From Gaiellasilicea sp963707575 (GTDB taxonomy: Bacteria; Actinomycetota; Thermoleophilia; Gaiellales; Gaiellaceae): a stretch of DNA of 64,000 nt. Positions 15,491 through 23,674 of the stretch are shown here, piece by piece. The position numbers and the translations under genes are program-made. Location of the stretch: assembly GCA_963707575.1 (NCBI GenBank), contig OY970171.1:248001-312000 (forward strand), given 5' to 3'. Numbering within the stretch: position 1 is the stretch's first letter; every line of letters begins with the position of its first letter. The notes under the pieces were generated by a model. It searched no databases, was not told the origin of the DNA, and was given only the letters and a program-made list of their open reading frames with translations.

Positions 15491-16768
15491 ATGACTCCAC
15501 ACCCGGTCCATGTTCGGCTCGACGACGACCTGCAGCGCTCCCGGCTCACCGTCTTCTTCCGGCTTCTGCTCGCGATCCCCCACTTCATCTGGCTCATCCT
15601 CTGGTCCGTCGCGGTGATCGTCGTCGCCCTGATCGGCTGGGTGGCCGCGCTGATCCTCGGTCGCCTCCCCGAGGGCCTCCACAACTTCTTCGCCGCCTAC
15701 GTCCGCTATGTGACCCATCTGGGTGCGTACCTGGGCCTCGTCGCGAACCCGTACCCGAGCTTCACCGGGACGCCCGGCTATCCGTTCGACGTCACGATCC
15801 CCGAGCCGCAGCCACAGCCACGGTGGAAGATCGCGCTGCGGCTGCTGCTGGCGCTGCCCGCGCTCCTGATCGCGGCCACGCTCGGCTCGGGCTTCGGCGG
15901 CGGAGGCGGCGGCGCCACCCAGGACAACGAGGCGCAGTGGTTCGCCAACTCCGGGGTGGGCGGGATCGCCGCGGTCTGCGCGTTCCTCGGCTGGTTCGCG
16001 ATCCTCGCCCTCGGCCGAATGCCGAACGGGCTTCGGGATCTCGGCAGCTACGGGCTCGGGTACACGGCGCAGGCGTACGCCTACTTCCTGCTCCTGACCG
16101 ATCGATATCCGAACTCGGATCCGGAGGCGCTCGGCCCTGCCTGGTCGCTGCACGAGCACCCGGTGCGGCTGGAGCTCGCCGACGACCTCCGACGCTCGCG
16201 CCTGACCGTCCTTTTCCGGCTCCTGCTCGCGCTGCCCCATATCGTCTGGATCGCGCTGTGGACGGTGCTCGCGTTGCTCGCCGCGCTGGCGAACGGGATC
16301 GTGGCGCTCTTCCGCGGGCGCTCCGCGACCCCGCTGCACCGCTTCCTGGCCGCGTACATCCGCTACGGCGCGCACGTGAGCGCATTCCTCTTCCTCGTCG
16401 GGAATCCGTTTCCAGGCTTCGTGGGCGCGCCCGGGTATCCGGTCGACGTCGCGATCGACCCGCCCGCGCCGCAGCGGCGCGTGATCACCTTCTTCCGCCT
16501 GTTTCTCGCGCTGCCCGCGTTCCTCATCTCGGCCGGGCTCGGGGCCGCCCTGTGCGTCGTCGGCTTCCTCGGCTGGTTCGCCGCCCTCGCCACGGGCCGC
16601 ATGCCCGAAGGGCTGCGGAACCTCGGCGCTGTTTCCATCCGCTACTCCGCCCAGACGCACGCCTACGCCGCCGTCTTGACCGACCGCTACCCGTACGCGT
16701 CACCCGCGCTGCGCCGTGCCGAGCAGCCGGAACAGCTGGAACTGCCGACCGTGGCACCCGCGCTCTGA
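15491..16768 (+). CDS. DUF4389 membrane protein with internal duplication
   Basis: 425 residues built of two similar halves (about 1-210 and 220-415). Each half has two hydrophobic hairpin modules: a first with the pattern RSRLTVxFRLLLAxPHxxW and a second with RLxLALPAxLI, ending in a LGRMPxGLRxLG and TDRYPxxxP segment. This is the DUF4389 pattern; about eight helices in total. A Gly-rich loop lies at about 137-150. Function is unknown. Its TGA stop overlaps the only possible start (CTG) of the M48 peptidase gene, so the two membrane proteins are probably co-translated. Confidence 0.85.
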   Translation: MTPHPVHVRLDDDLQRSRLTVFFRLLLAIPHFIWLILWSVAVIVVALIGWVAALILGRLPEGLHNFFAAYVRYVTHLGAYLGLVANPYPSFTGTPGYPFDVTIPEPQPQPRWKIALRLLLALPALLIAATLGSGFGGGGGGATQDNEAQWFANSGVGGIAAVCAFLGWFAILALGRMPNGLRDLGSYGLGYTAQAYAYFLLLTDRYPNSDPEALGPAWSLHEHPVRLELADDLRRSRLTVLFRLLLALPHIVWIALWTVLALLAALANGIVALFRGRSATPLHRFLAAYIRYGAHVSAFLFLVGNPFPGFVGAPGYPVDVAIDPPAPQRRVITFFRLFLALPAFLISAGLGAALCVVGFLGWFAALATGRMPEGLRNLGAVSIRYSAQTHAYAAVLTDRYPYASPALRRAEQPEQLELPTVAPAL

Positions 16769-17958
16769 TCCGCCTCCTCGCGCTCGCAGCGGGAGCGGTT
16801 CTCTGGATCGTCGCCGCGGTGCTGCTCTGGCGGACCGCCGTTCCAGGCGACCTGAGCCTCCCGGACGTCGATCCGGCCGCGCTCGTCCCCGCCGCAGCGC
16901 TCGAGCGGGCCGAGCGCTACGAGCGCTTCCTCCGGATCGACTTCGTCCTCTCACAGGTCGTCCTGCTCGGCGTGCTCGCGCTCTACGCCTGGCGCGGCGC
17001 CCGCTTCGCGAAGGAGTCGGCCGCGGGGCGCATCGGCACCGGGATGCTGCTCGGGATGATCGGGCTCGCGCTGGTCTGGCTCGCCCAGCTGCCCTTCCGG
17101 CTCGCCGAGGTCTGGTGGGACCGCCGCTACGACCAGACGGACGCTGGCTATGTCGAGGCGCTGTTCGACAACTGGCTCGCGCTCGGCGCGGAGTTCCTCT
17201 TCATCTGCTTCGCGCTCGTGATCGTGATGGCACTCGCCGGCCGCTTCCCGCGCCGCTGGTGGCTGGGCGCGGCCCCCGCGTTCATCGGGCTCGCCGTGCT
17301 GTTCTCGTTCGTGGCGCCCTACCTCTTCCCCACCGAGCCCGCCGACCCGGCGCTGCGGGCCGATGCGCGCCGGTACGCACTCGAGCAAGGGACGGAGCCG
17401 ATGCGCGTCGCGGTTGAGGACGTGTCCGAGTTCACCGACGCGCCGAACGCCTATGCGGTCGGGCTCGGGCCGACGCGCCGCGTCGTTCTCTGGAGCACGC
17501 TCCTCGACGGCCGCTTCTCGGACGGCGAGGTGCGAGTGGTGCTCGCACACGAGGTCGCCCACCACTCGCGCAACCATCTGGTCGAGAACCTCGCGTGGTA
17601 CACGCTCTTCGCGCTTCCCGGCACCTGGCTGATCGCGGTCGCCACCCGCCGCCGCGGCGGCATGGCCCAGCCGGCGGCAGTCCCGCTCTCGCTGCTCGTC
17701 CTGGTCGTGCTCCAGATGGCCTCGCTGCCCCTCCAGAACGGGATCTCACGGCACCTGGAGCAGGAGGCTGACTGGGTCTCGCTCAGCACGACGCGCGATC
17801 CGGCCTCGGCCCGCGCGCTCTTCCGCCACTTCACGACGGAGGCTCTCGCGGACCCGGACCCGCCTGCGTGGTCGCGTGTGCTCTTCGACAGCCATCCGTC
17901 GGTCGTGGAGCGGGTGGCGCTGGCCGAGGCCTGGCGCGCGCATCAACGCGAGCGCTGA
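16765..17958 (+). CDS. M48-family membrane metallopeptidase, CTG start inferred
   Basis: 397 residues with N-terminal membrane helices, a zinc site HEVAHH at about 262-267 and the downstream Glu ligand in LEQEADW (about 334), followed by further helices: the CAAX-protease/Ste24-like (M48) layout. The C-terminal half has the family's HPSVVERVALAEAW motif. No ATG, GTG or TTG is available in frame near the start; the only initiator that keeps the first membrane helix (LIRLLALAAGAVLWIVAAV) is CTG at 16765, which overlaps the preceding TGA as CTGA. A GTG about 18 codons downstream would cut the helix. A programmed frameshift from the DUF4389 gene is the alternative. Confidence 0.82.
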   Translation: MIRLLALAAGAVLWIVAAVLLWRTAVPGDLSLPDVDPAALVPAAALERAERYERFLRIDFVLSQVVLLGVLALYAWRGARFAKESAAGRIGTGMLLGMIGLALVWLAQLPFRLAEVWWDRRYDQTDAGYVEALFDNWLALGAEFLFICFALVIVMALAGRFPRRWWLGAAPAFIGLAVLFSFVAPYLFPTEPADPALRADARRYALEQGTEPMRVAVEDVSEFTDAPNAYAVGLGPTRRVVLWSTLLDGRFSDGEVRVVLAHEVAHHSRNHLVENLAWYTLFALPGTWLIAVATRRRGGMAQPAAVPLSLLVLVVLQMASLPLQNGISRHLEQEADWVSLSTTRDPASARALFRHFTTEALADPDPPAWSRVLFDSHPSVVERVALAEAWRAHQRER

Positions 17959-17972
17959 TCCGACGGGCTCTT

Positions 17973-18036
17973 GGGCCGCGGGCGGCCCCTTCAGGGGTCT
18001 TCGCGCGATCGGTATCCGCTTCAGCGGATGCCGATC
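17973..18036 (+). repeat. Double-hairpin element, copy 2
   Basis: Hairpin 1 at 17973-17988 (GGGCCGC/GCGGCCC), an 18-nt linker CTTCAGGGGTCTTCGCGC at 17989-18006, hairpin 2 at 18007-18036 (13-bp stem, one T.G pair, TTCA loop). The linker differs from the copy at 24827-24892 at two of 18 positions, and hairpin 2 shows a compensatory C-G to G-C change between the two copies. It sits between the convergent M48 and ETF-QO genes. Confidence 0.75.
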
Positions 18037-18044
18037 CTGCGCAG

Positions 18045-19745
18045 CTAGGTCAGCGTGTACTCGGGGCCGGAGCCGCCTTCGGGCGGGGTCAGCCGGCCGC
18101 CCTTGGCAGTGATCGCGCCGCACTGGACGCAGTTCGACGGCGTCACCTCGAGCTTCACCGTTCCGTCACCGTCCGCGTCGCCCACCTCGTACACGTGGGC
18201 CGGGCACATCCGCGTCCACAGCTGGGCGAGCTCGAGCGGCACCTGCCGCTGTACCCGGATGTGGTTCGGCTGGTCGTCGCGGGTCCGGTTGCCCGAGAGG
18301 AAGACGGACGAGAGCTTGTCGAACGTGAGCTTTCCGTCTGGCGCGGGGTAGCTCCTCGCGCGGTCGGTTCGGAGCAGTGGCGAGGCGCTGTTCGGCTCGC
18401 TTCCGTACTCCTTCGGCGGCAGCTTGCCCTTCGTGACGGTCATCGCGCTCGCCAGCGCTCCGCCCATGAAGAAGCCCTTGTCGAAGACCTGGCGCATGTT
18501 CCGCACCTCGTGCAGATCCTTCATCACGTAGCTCGCGCGCAGCTCCTCGTCGTAGCTGTCGAGCGCTCCCGGACGCGACGGGCTCTCCCCCCGCTGGAGC
18601 GCGCGGAAGGCCGCCTCGGCCGCCAGGATCCCGGACTCGATCGCGTAGTGGATCCCCTTCAGGGTCGGTACGTTGACGAGCCCGGCGCCCTCGCCGACGA
18701 GCAGCAGCCCCGGCGCGTTGAAGCGTGTCGGCAGCGCGTGGTAGCCGCCTTCGGTGATCGTCTTCGCACCCCAGCCGATCCGCTCGCCGCCGGCGAGGAT
18801 CTTGCGCACGAGCCTGTGCGTCTTGAACTCCTGGAGCACGTCGTGGACCGAGAACTCGGCATCGCGGTACTCGAGCCCGGCCACGAACCCGACGGAGACC
18901 ATGTCCTCGCCCATCGGATAGATGAACGAGCCGCCGAACTCGCCGTACTTCGCGCGCTTGCGCAGCGGCCACCCCATCGTGTGGACGATGCGGTGCAGCG
19001 GCCTGTCGACCTTCCACACCTCCTTGACGCCGAGCGCCCACACCTGCGGGTTGTCGCCCTCGAGCCCGAAACGCGAGATCGCCGCGCCCGTGAGGTGCCC
19101 CTGTGTGCCCTCAGCGAGCACGGTGATGCGCGCGGCGATGTCGGAGCCCGGCTCGAAGTTACCGAGCTGCTCGCCGTTGCGACCGCGGCCCTTGTCGCCG
19201 GTGCGGATGCCGTGCACCCGTCCGTCGCGCACGAGCAGCTTCTGCGCGTCGGTCTCGGGGAGGATCGCCGCGCCGGCGCTCTCGGCCTGCTCCGCGAGAA
19301 AACGGCCGAGCTGCGCGACCGAGACGACGTAGTTGTGGTGGTTGCGCATCGTGGGCGGCGGCGGGATCCGCAGCGTCGACGACTTGGTCAGCAGATAGAC
19401 GGCCTCACCGTGGACCTGCCCATAGTTGGGAATCTCCTCCATGGTCAGCCGGTCACGGAAGAGCCGGCGCAGCGCCCGGGGGTTCACGACCGCACCCGAG
19501 AGCAGGTGCGAGCCGGGCTGCTTGCCCTTCTCGACGACGGCGACGGGAACGTCGCCCAGCCGCTCGGCGGTCTCGGGCGACTCCTCCAGCAGCTGGCCGA
19601 GCCTGATCGCACACGCGAGCCCTGCCGGGCCGGCGCCGACGATGAGCACGCCGACCTCGATCCGCTCGTCGGGCGGGTCGGTCGGCACGGCCAGCGCGTC
19701 GGCCGGCGAGAAGGGCGGCGGGTAGTCGGCCGGACGAACCGTCAC
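18045..19745 (-). CDS. Electron-transfer flavoprotein:ubiquinone oxidoreductase-like, one Fe-S cysteine missing
   Basis: 566 residues of the ETF-QO/FixC family, which oxidises reduced ETF and passes electrons to membrane quinone. The FAD-binding VLIVGAGPAGLACAIRLG lies near residue 30; a second GEGAGLVNVPTLKGIHYAIESG motif is in the middle. The C-terminal ferredoxin-like domain ends with PPEGGSGPEY. Four Cys usually bind a 4Fe-4S cluster there: one in CPAxVYE and three in CxxCxxC. Here Cys514, Cys539 and Cys542 are present but position 545 is Ile. The GTG start at 19745 overlaps the etfA stop (GTGA), so etfB-etfA-ETF-QO form one unit. Confidence 0.9.
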   Translation of the reverse strand: MTVRPADYPPPFSPADALAVPTDPPDERIEVGVLIVGAGPAGLACAIRLGQLLEESPETAERLGDVPVAVVEKGKQPGSHLLSGAVVNPRALRRLFRDRLTMEEIPNYGQVHGEAVYLLTKSSTLRIPPPPTMRNHHNYVVSVAQLGRFLAEQAESAGAAILPETDAQKLLVRDGRVHGIRTGDKGRGRNGEQLGNFEPGSDIAARITVLAEGTQGHLTGAAISRFGLEGDNPQVWALGVKEVWKVDRPLHRIVHTMGWPLRKRAKYGEFGGSFIYPMGEDMVSVGFVAGLEYRDAEFSVHDVLQEFKTHRLVRKILAGGERIGWGAKTITEGGYHALPTRFNAPGLLLVGEGAGLVNVPTLKGIHYAIESGILAAEAAFRALQRGESPSRPGALDSYDEELRASYVMKDLHEVRNMRQVFDKGFFMGGALASAMTVTKGKLPPKEYGSEPNSASPLLRTDRARSYPAPDGKLTFDKLSSVFLSGNRTRDDQPNHIRVQRQVPLELAQLWTRMCPAHVYEVGDADGDGTVKLEVTPSNCVQCGAITAKGGRLTPPEGGSGPEYTLT

Positions 19746-20719
19746 GACTTGCGTGCCCGCACGAGCTCGGTCAGCTTCGGCACGATCTGGTGCAGGTCGC
19801 CGACGACCCCGAGGTCGGCGAACTCGAAGATCGGTGCGTTCGCGTCCTTGTTGATCGCGACGATCACCTTCGAGGACTGCATGCCCACCTTGTGCTGGAT
19901 CGCGCCGGAGATCCCGCACGCGATGTAGAGCGTCGGCGAGACGCTCTTGCCCGTCTGGCCGACCTGGGCCGCGTACGGGTACCAGCCGGCGTCGACGACC
20001 GCGCGGGTGGCGGCGACCGCGCCGCCGAGCGCCTTCGCGAGCTCCTCCACGAGGGCGAACTTCTCCGGCTCGCCGAGCCCGCGGCCGCCGGCGACGATGA
20101 TGTCGGCGTCTTCGATCGACGGGCCGGTCGACTCCTCGTGCGCCTGCTCGAGCATCTCGGCCGCAAGCGAATGCTCCTCGAGCTGGACCTCGAGCTGCTC
20201 GACCGCACCCGCGCCGCTCGCAGGCGCCGGGTCGAACGCGCCGGCGCGGAAGAGCGCGAGCCGGGGGGTCGAGGTCCAGCCGACGTCGACGAGCACGGAG
20301 TCGCCGAGCGCGGACTGCTTGCCGACGAGCGTGCCGTCCTGCGAGACGAGGTCGACGAGCTGCCAGTTCAGCCCCGCCTCGAGCCGTGCCGCCAGAGCGG
20401 CCGCAACGTCGGCCGAGAGGATGGACTGGGCGAAGAGCACCGTCTCGATGCCCTTGTCCCGGACGAGCTGCGCGAGCACGTCGACGCGCGGCTGCGGCAG
20501 TGGCGCCTCCAGGCGCGGGTCGTCGGCGACGTAGACCGTGGCCGCGCCGTGCTCGGCCGCCTTCGCCGCCAGTCCCTCGACGCCGGAGCCGATGATCACC
20601 GCCGAGACGTCGTCGGCCCCCAGCTGGACGGCCTTTGCGAGCACGCCGAGAGAGCCCTTCTGCAGCTCACCGCCGCCGCTCTGAGAGAAGTGGTGCTCGA
20701 GGAAGACGAGGACGCTCAT
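19742..20719 (-). CDS. etfA: Electron transfer flavoprotein subunit alpha
   Basis: 325 residues. The C-terminal FAD domain has the family signature VGQTGKSVSPTLYIACGISG, then IQHKVGMQSSKVIVAINKD and PIFEFADLGVVGD. The N-terminal half is the more variable subunit-interface domain. With EtfB it carries electrons from acyl-CoA dehydrogenases (one is encoded at 45656-46819) to the ETF-QO encoded next. The ATG lies directly after the etfB stop with no gap. Confidence 0.96.
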   Translation of the reverse strand: MSVLVFLEHHFSQSGGGELQKGSLGVLAKAVQLGADDVSAVIIGSGVEGLAAKAAEHGAATVYVADDPRLEAPLPQPRVDVLAQLVRDKGIETVLFAQSILSADVAAALAARLEAGLNWQLVDLVSQDGTLVGKQSALGDSVLVDVGWTSTPRLALFRAGAFDPAPASGAGAVEQLEVQLEEHSLAAEMLEQAHEESTGPSIEDADIIVAGGRGLGEPEKFALVEELAKALGGAVAATRAVVDAGWYPYAAQVGQTGKSVSPTLYIACGISGAIQHKVGMQSSKVIVAINKDANAPIFEFADLGVVGDLHQIVPKLTELVRARKS

Positions 20720-21499
20720 CTAGAGGAGTCGCTTCTCCGCCAGGAATTCCACGATCTTCTCCGCGCCCGAACCGTCGTCCTCGATCGTGCGCGTGTCGCC
20801 GCGCGGCGGGGGGTCGCCCAGCGCGAGCACCTCGGTGCGGGAGCCGGGCTGCCCGGCGCGGTCTGCCTCGACGCCGATCTCGGCGAGGGAGGCAACATCC
20901 TGCGGCTTCTTCTTCGCGCCCATGATCCCCTTCAGCGACGGGTAGCGGGGCTCGTTGATCGAGTCCGCGACGGCGACGACTGCCGGCAGGCTCGCGCGGA
21001 TGACGTCGTAGCCGAACTCGGTCTGGCGCTTCCCCTTGACCGAGTCGGCCTCCACGGTCAGCTCGGCCGCCTGCGAGATCATCGGCCGGCGCAGCCGCTC
21101 GGCCACCGCCGCCCACAGCACGGCGCCGTCGGAGTCCGAGGATTGCTGCCCGAAGAGGACGAGGTCGGCGGATTCGCGCTCGAGCGCCTTCGCGAGCGCA
21201 TAGCTCGTGGCCACGAGGTCCGAGCCGGCGGCGCCCTCGTCGGAGACCAGGACGGCGCGGTCGGCACCCATCGCGAGTGCCTTGCGCAGCGAGTCCAGCG
21301 CCTTCTCGGGGCCGAGCGAGACGACGACGACCTCGCCTTCGCCCTGGGCCTCCTTGATCCGGAGCGCCTCCTCGACCGCGTTGGCGTCGACGGGGTTCAG
21401 CGCACCCTCGCCGGAGCGGTCGAGGCGCTTCGTGCCGGGGTCGATCCGCTTCGTCACGGTCGCATCCGGAACCTGCTTCACACAGACGGCGATCTTCAT
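20720..21499 (-). CDS. etfB: Electron transfer flavoprotein subunit beta
   Basis: 259 residues beginning MKIAVCVKQVPDATVTKRID, the standard EtfB N-terminus, with the AMP-binding/docking segment FGQQSSDSDGAVLWAAVAE and the conserved EPRYPSLKGIMGAKKKP loop. It is the AMP-binding partner of EtfA. The ATG at 21499 is preferred; a longer frame upstream lacks family sequence. A TAGAGT box ends 8 nt before the ATG, so the etfB-etfA-ETF-QO transcript has little or no leader. Confidence 0.96.
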   Translation of the reverse strand: MKIAVCVKQVPDATVTKRIDPGTKRLDRSGEGALNPVDANAVEEALRIKEAQGEGEVVVVSLGPEKALDSLRKALAMGADRAVLVSDEGAAGSDLVATSYALAKALERESADLVLFGQQSSDSDGAVLWAAVAERLRRPMISQAAELTVEADSVKGKRQTEFGYDVIRASLPAVVAVADSINEPRYPSLKGIMGAKKKPQDVASLAEIGVEADRAGQPGSRTEVLALGDPPPRGDTRTIEDDGSGAEKIVEFLAEKRLL

Positions 21500-21507
21500 C
21501 CGGCAGG

Positions 21508-21513
21508 ACTCTA
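21508..21513 (-). promoter_or_regulatory. Putative -10 box of the etf operon
   Basis: TAGAGT on the minus strand, 8 nt before the etfB ATG. It is the same hexamer as the box before the threonine-dehydratase-like gene. No clear -35. Confidence 0.4.
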
Positions 21514-21620
21514 GCGTTGCCGCCCGGGCCGGCGGCCGGAGAACGGCTTTACCCCTTTTGCGCAGGAATTGGCCGCCGACCCTGCTAGTGTTCCGCCCTT
21601 CGAGCCGCGCACCGGAGCTC

Positions 21621-22526
21621 ATGAGACGCCCCCGGACGACAGCCCGAGGAATCCTCTTCCTCACCCTCGCTCTCCTCATCTGGTCGGAGACGGCCGCCGC
21701 ATCCCCCGATGCGAGCGACGGAGTCACGAAGGTGCCACGGCTGATCTTTCCGGTGATCGGTGCCACCTCGTACACCGACAGCTTCGGCGACGCACGCGGC
21801 CAGGGCGGCCACGAGGGCAACGACCTGATGGCCGCCAAGCGCTCGCTCGCGGTGGCCGCCGAGGCGGGTCAGGTCAAGTTCTGGACGACCTCCTCGCGCG
21901 CCGGCTGCATGCTCTACCTCGACGGTGAGAGCGGTACCCAGTACCTCTACATCCACCTGAACAACGACCTCACGCCGGCGAACGACAACCGGGGCAAGTG
22001 CATCCCTGGCGTAGCTTTCGCCGACGGGCTGAAGAGCGGCACCCGCGTCGACGCGGGCGAGCCGGTGGGCTTCGTCGGCGACTCGGGCGACGCGGACGGG
22101 ATCGCGTCCCACCTCCACTTCGAGGTGCACCCGAACGGTGGTGGAGCGGTCAGCCCGTACCGCTACCTGCGCAAGGCGCGGCGCCTGCTCTTCGCAGCGA
22201 AGCCGGGCAGCCTGTTCACGCTCGCGCTGACGGGCAACGTCGTGTCGGCCCTCGGCGAGGAGCTCGAGCTGGAGCTGGCCCTCGTTCGCTCGTGGCCGGG
22301 CGGGCGGAAGATCGAGCAGTCCGGTCAGAAGGTCGCGGTGAGCGTCCCGCCGACCGCGTCGGTGGAAGGCGTCACCGGTCCGCTCGCCCTGTCCGGGCCG
22401 ACGATCGACACGCTCGCGCCCGGCACGTCCGTGACGATCTACACGGCGCCGGCGAAGACGACGCTGGCCGCGCAGACGGGCGCGAGGCACGCGCTCTCCG
22501 CCAAGCGCGTCGTCGTCAGGCCGTAG
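21621..22526 (+). CDS. Secreted M23-family (LytM) peptidase
   Basis: 301 residues. A signal peptide (about 1-28, hydrophobic GILFLTLALLIW, ending near AAAS) precedes an M23 domain with the zinc ligands His64 and Asp68 (HEGND) and HLHFEVH (His164 and His166). The domain fits a cell-wall endopeptidase; two Cys (about 94 and 126) in the inserted loop could form a disulphide. A beta-rich C-terminal region of about 110 residues without a recognised family follows. The ATG at 21621 has GGAG three bases upstream. Its 3' end overlaps the convergent DUF3037 gene by 11 bp. Confidence 0.88.
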   Translation: MRRPRTTARGILFLTLALLIWSETAAASPDASDGVTKVPRLIFPVIGATSYTDSFGDARGQGGHEGNDLMAAKRSLAVAAEAGQVKFWTTSSRAGCMLYLDGESGTQYLYIHLNNDLTPANDNRGKCIPGVAFADGLKSGTRVDAGEPVGFVGDSGDADGIASHLHFEVHPNGGGAVSPYRYLRKARRLLFAAKPGSLFTLALTGNVVSALGEELELELALVRSWPGGRKIEQSGQKVAVSVPPTASVEGVTGPLALSGPTIDTLAPGTSVTIYTAPAKTTLAAQTGARHALSAKRVVVRP

Positions 22527-22920
22527 CGCCGCCCGGCAGGACGACGAGCGACTCGAAGAGCCGGTCGAGCTGCCCGGCAGGGTCGGCGCACAGCCCGGTG
22601 TGGACCGCCGAGGGCTGGATGATCGTGCTCGACGGCGACACGAGCCAGTGGAAGCGCGCCGTCTCGTCGAGGCGCGCGATCGGACCTGCATCCGCGTCGC
22701 CCGCCGCGATCCGCTCGATCGCGTGGAGCTGTGGGCGCACCGTCGCCGGATCGAGCTCGGGCCAGAGCGCCGCGAGCCGCCCCTCGTCGAGCGCGGTCCG
22801 GGCCCCGAGATAGCCGAGCGGCCGGCTGAAGACGATCACGCCCACGTTCATCCGCTCGCCGCGCTCGACGCGCGGCACCAGGCGCACGACCGCGTACGAG
22901 AACGGGCTAGACCCGGCCAC
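22516..22920 (-). CDS. DUF3037 family protein
   Basis: 134 residues matching the DUF3037 pattern: an N-terminal FSYAVVRLVPRVERGERMNVGVIVFS and a central LCADPAGQLDRLFESLVV-type end. No catalytic motif is recognised and there are no membrane segments. It overlaps the upstream HipA-like kinase gene by 14 bp and is therefore probably co-translated with it. The two families are often neighbours, which suggests they act together. The GTG start at 22920 is the only one compatible with the conserved N-terminus. Confidence 0.8.
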   Translation of the reverse strand: MAGSSPFSYAVVRLVPRVERGERMNVGVIVFSRPLGYLGARTALDEGRLAALWPELDPATVRPQLHAIERIAAGDADAGPIARLDETARFHWLVSPSSTIIQPSAVHTGLCADPAGQLDRLFESLVVLPGGATA

Positions 22921-23665
22921 GCGCCCGCTCCGCCTCCGCCACGAACGCCCGTGGCTCCTCCAGCCGCCCGAGCAGATAGTCGACGTAGAGCTCCGGGTCG
23001 GCGCCGCCGAGCCACGCTTCGGGAACGGCCGAGACGGCGTCTTCGAGCACCGCCGTCGTCAGCTGCGGCGCCAGCCGTGCGTCGGCGTCGAGGATCGAGC
23101 CCGCGAACGGGAGCAGGACGTGCTCCTCGATCGCCTCGAACGGACGCTGCTCGTGGCCCTCGATGCGCTCGGGCGCGTGGTGGAAGTACAGCGCGGCACC
23201 GTGATCGATCAGCCAGAGTCGCTCGTGCCAGAGGAGGAGGTTCGTGTTCCGGGCCGTCCGGTCGACGTTCGTCACGAGCGCATCGAACCAGACGACGTCG
23301 GCGGCGAGCCCGGCGTCAGGTGGCGGGCCGGCCGCGGGACCGAACGGCAGCGCGCCGGGCAGGAAGTCGACACCGAGGTTGAGGCCCGCGCTCGCGTCGA
23401 GCAGGTCCTGGATCTCCCGGTCCGGCTCGGCGAGCGCGAGCGTCGGGTCGAGCTCGACGAGCGCGAGCTCCGGCACGGCGAAGCCGAGCGAGCGCGCGAG
23501 CTCGCCGGCGGCGATCTCGGCGACGAGCGCCTTCGGGCCTTGGCCGGCGCCGCGAAACTTGAGCACGTAGAGCCCGTCGTCGCTCGCCTCGACGAGTGCG
23601 GGCAGCGAACCGCCCTCGCGGAGCGGAGTGACGTACCGCGTCGCCTCGATCGTGCGCAGCTGCAC
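22907..23665 (-). CDS. HipA-like kinase-fold protein
   Basis: 252 residues. The core has HipA-family kinase features: a candidate ATP lysine Lys36 (YVLKFRG), a catalytic-loop-like NVDRTARNTN (Asp135, Asn140) and an IDHG metal site (Asp154). It lacks the HipA N-terminal subdomain that contacts HipB, and no HipB-like helix-turn-helix gene is next to it. It starts with GTG 9 bp after the mutase small-subunit gene and overlaps DUF3037 downstream. HipA phosphorylates glutamyl-tRNA synthetase in E. coli; the target here is unknown and toxicity is not shown by sequence. Confidence 0.75.
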   Translation of the reverse strand: MQLRTIEATRYVTPLREGGSLPALVEASDDGLYVLKFRGAGQGPKALVAEIAAGELARSLGFAVPELALVELDPTLALAEPDREIQDLLDASAGLNLGVDFLPGALPFGPAAGPPPDAGLAADVVWFDALVTNVDRTARNTNLLLWHERLWLIDHGAALYFHHAPERIEGHEQRPFEAIEEHVLLPFAGSILDADARLAPQLTTAVLEDAVSAVPEAWLGGADPELYVDYLLGRLEEPRAFVAEAERARGRV

Positions 23666-23674
23666 GCGCAGGAG

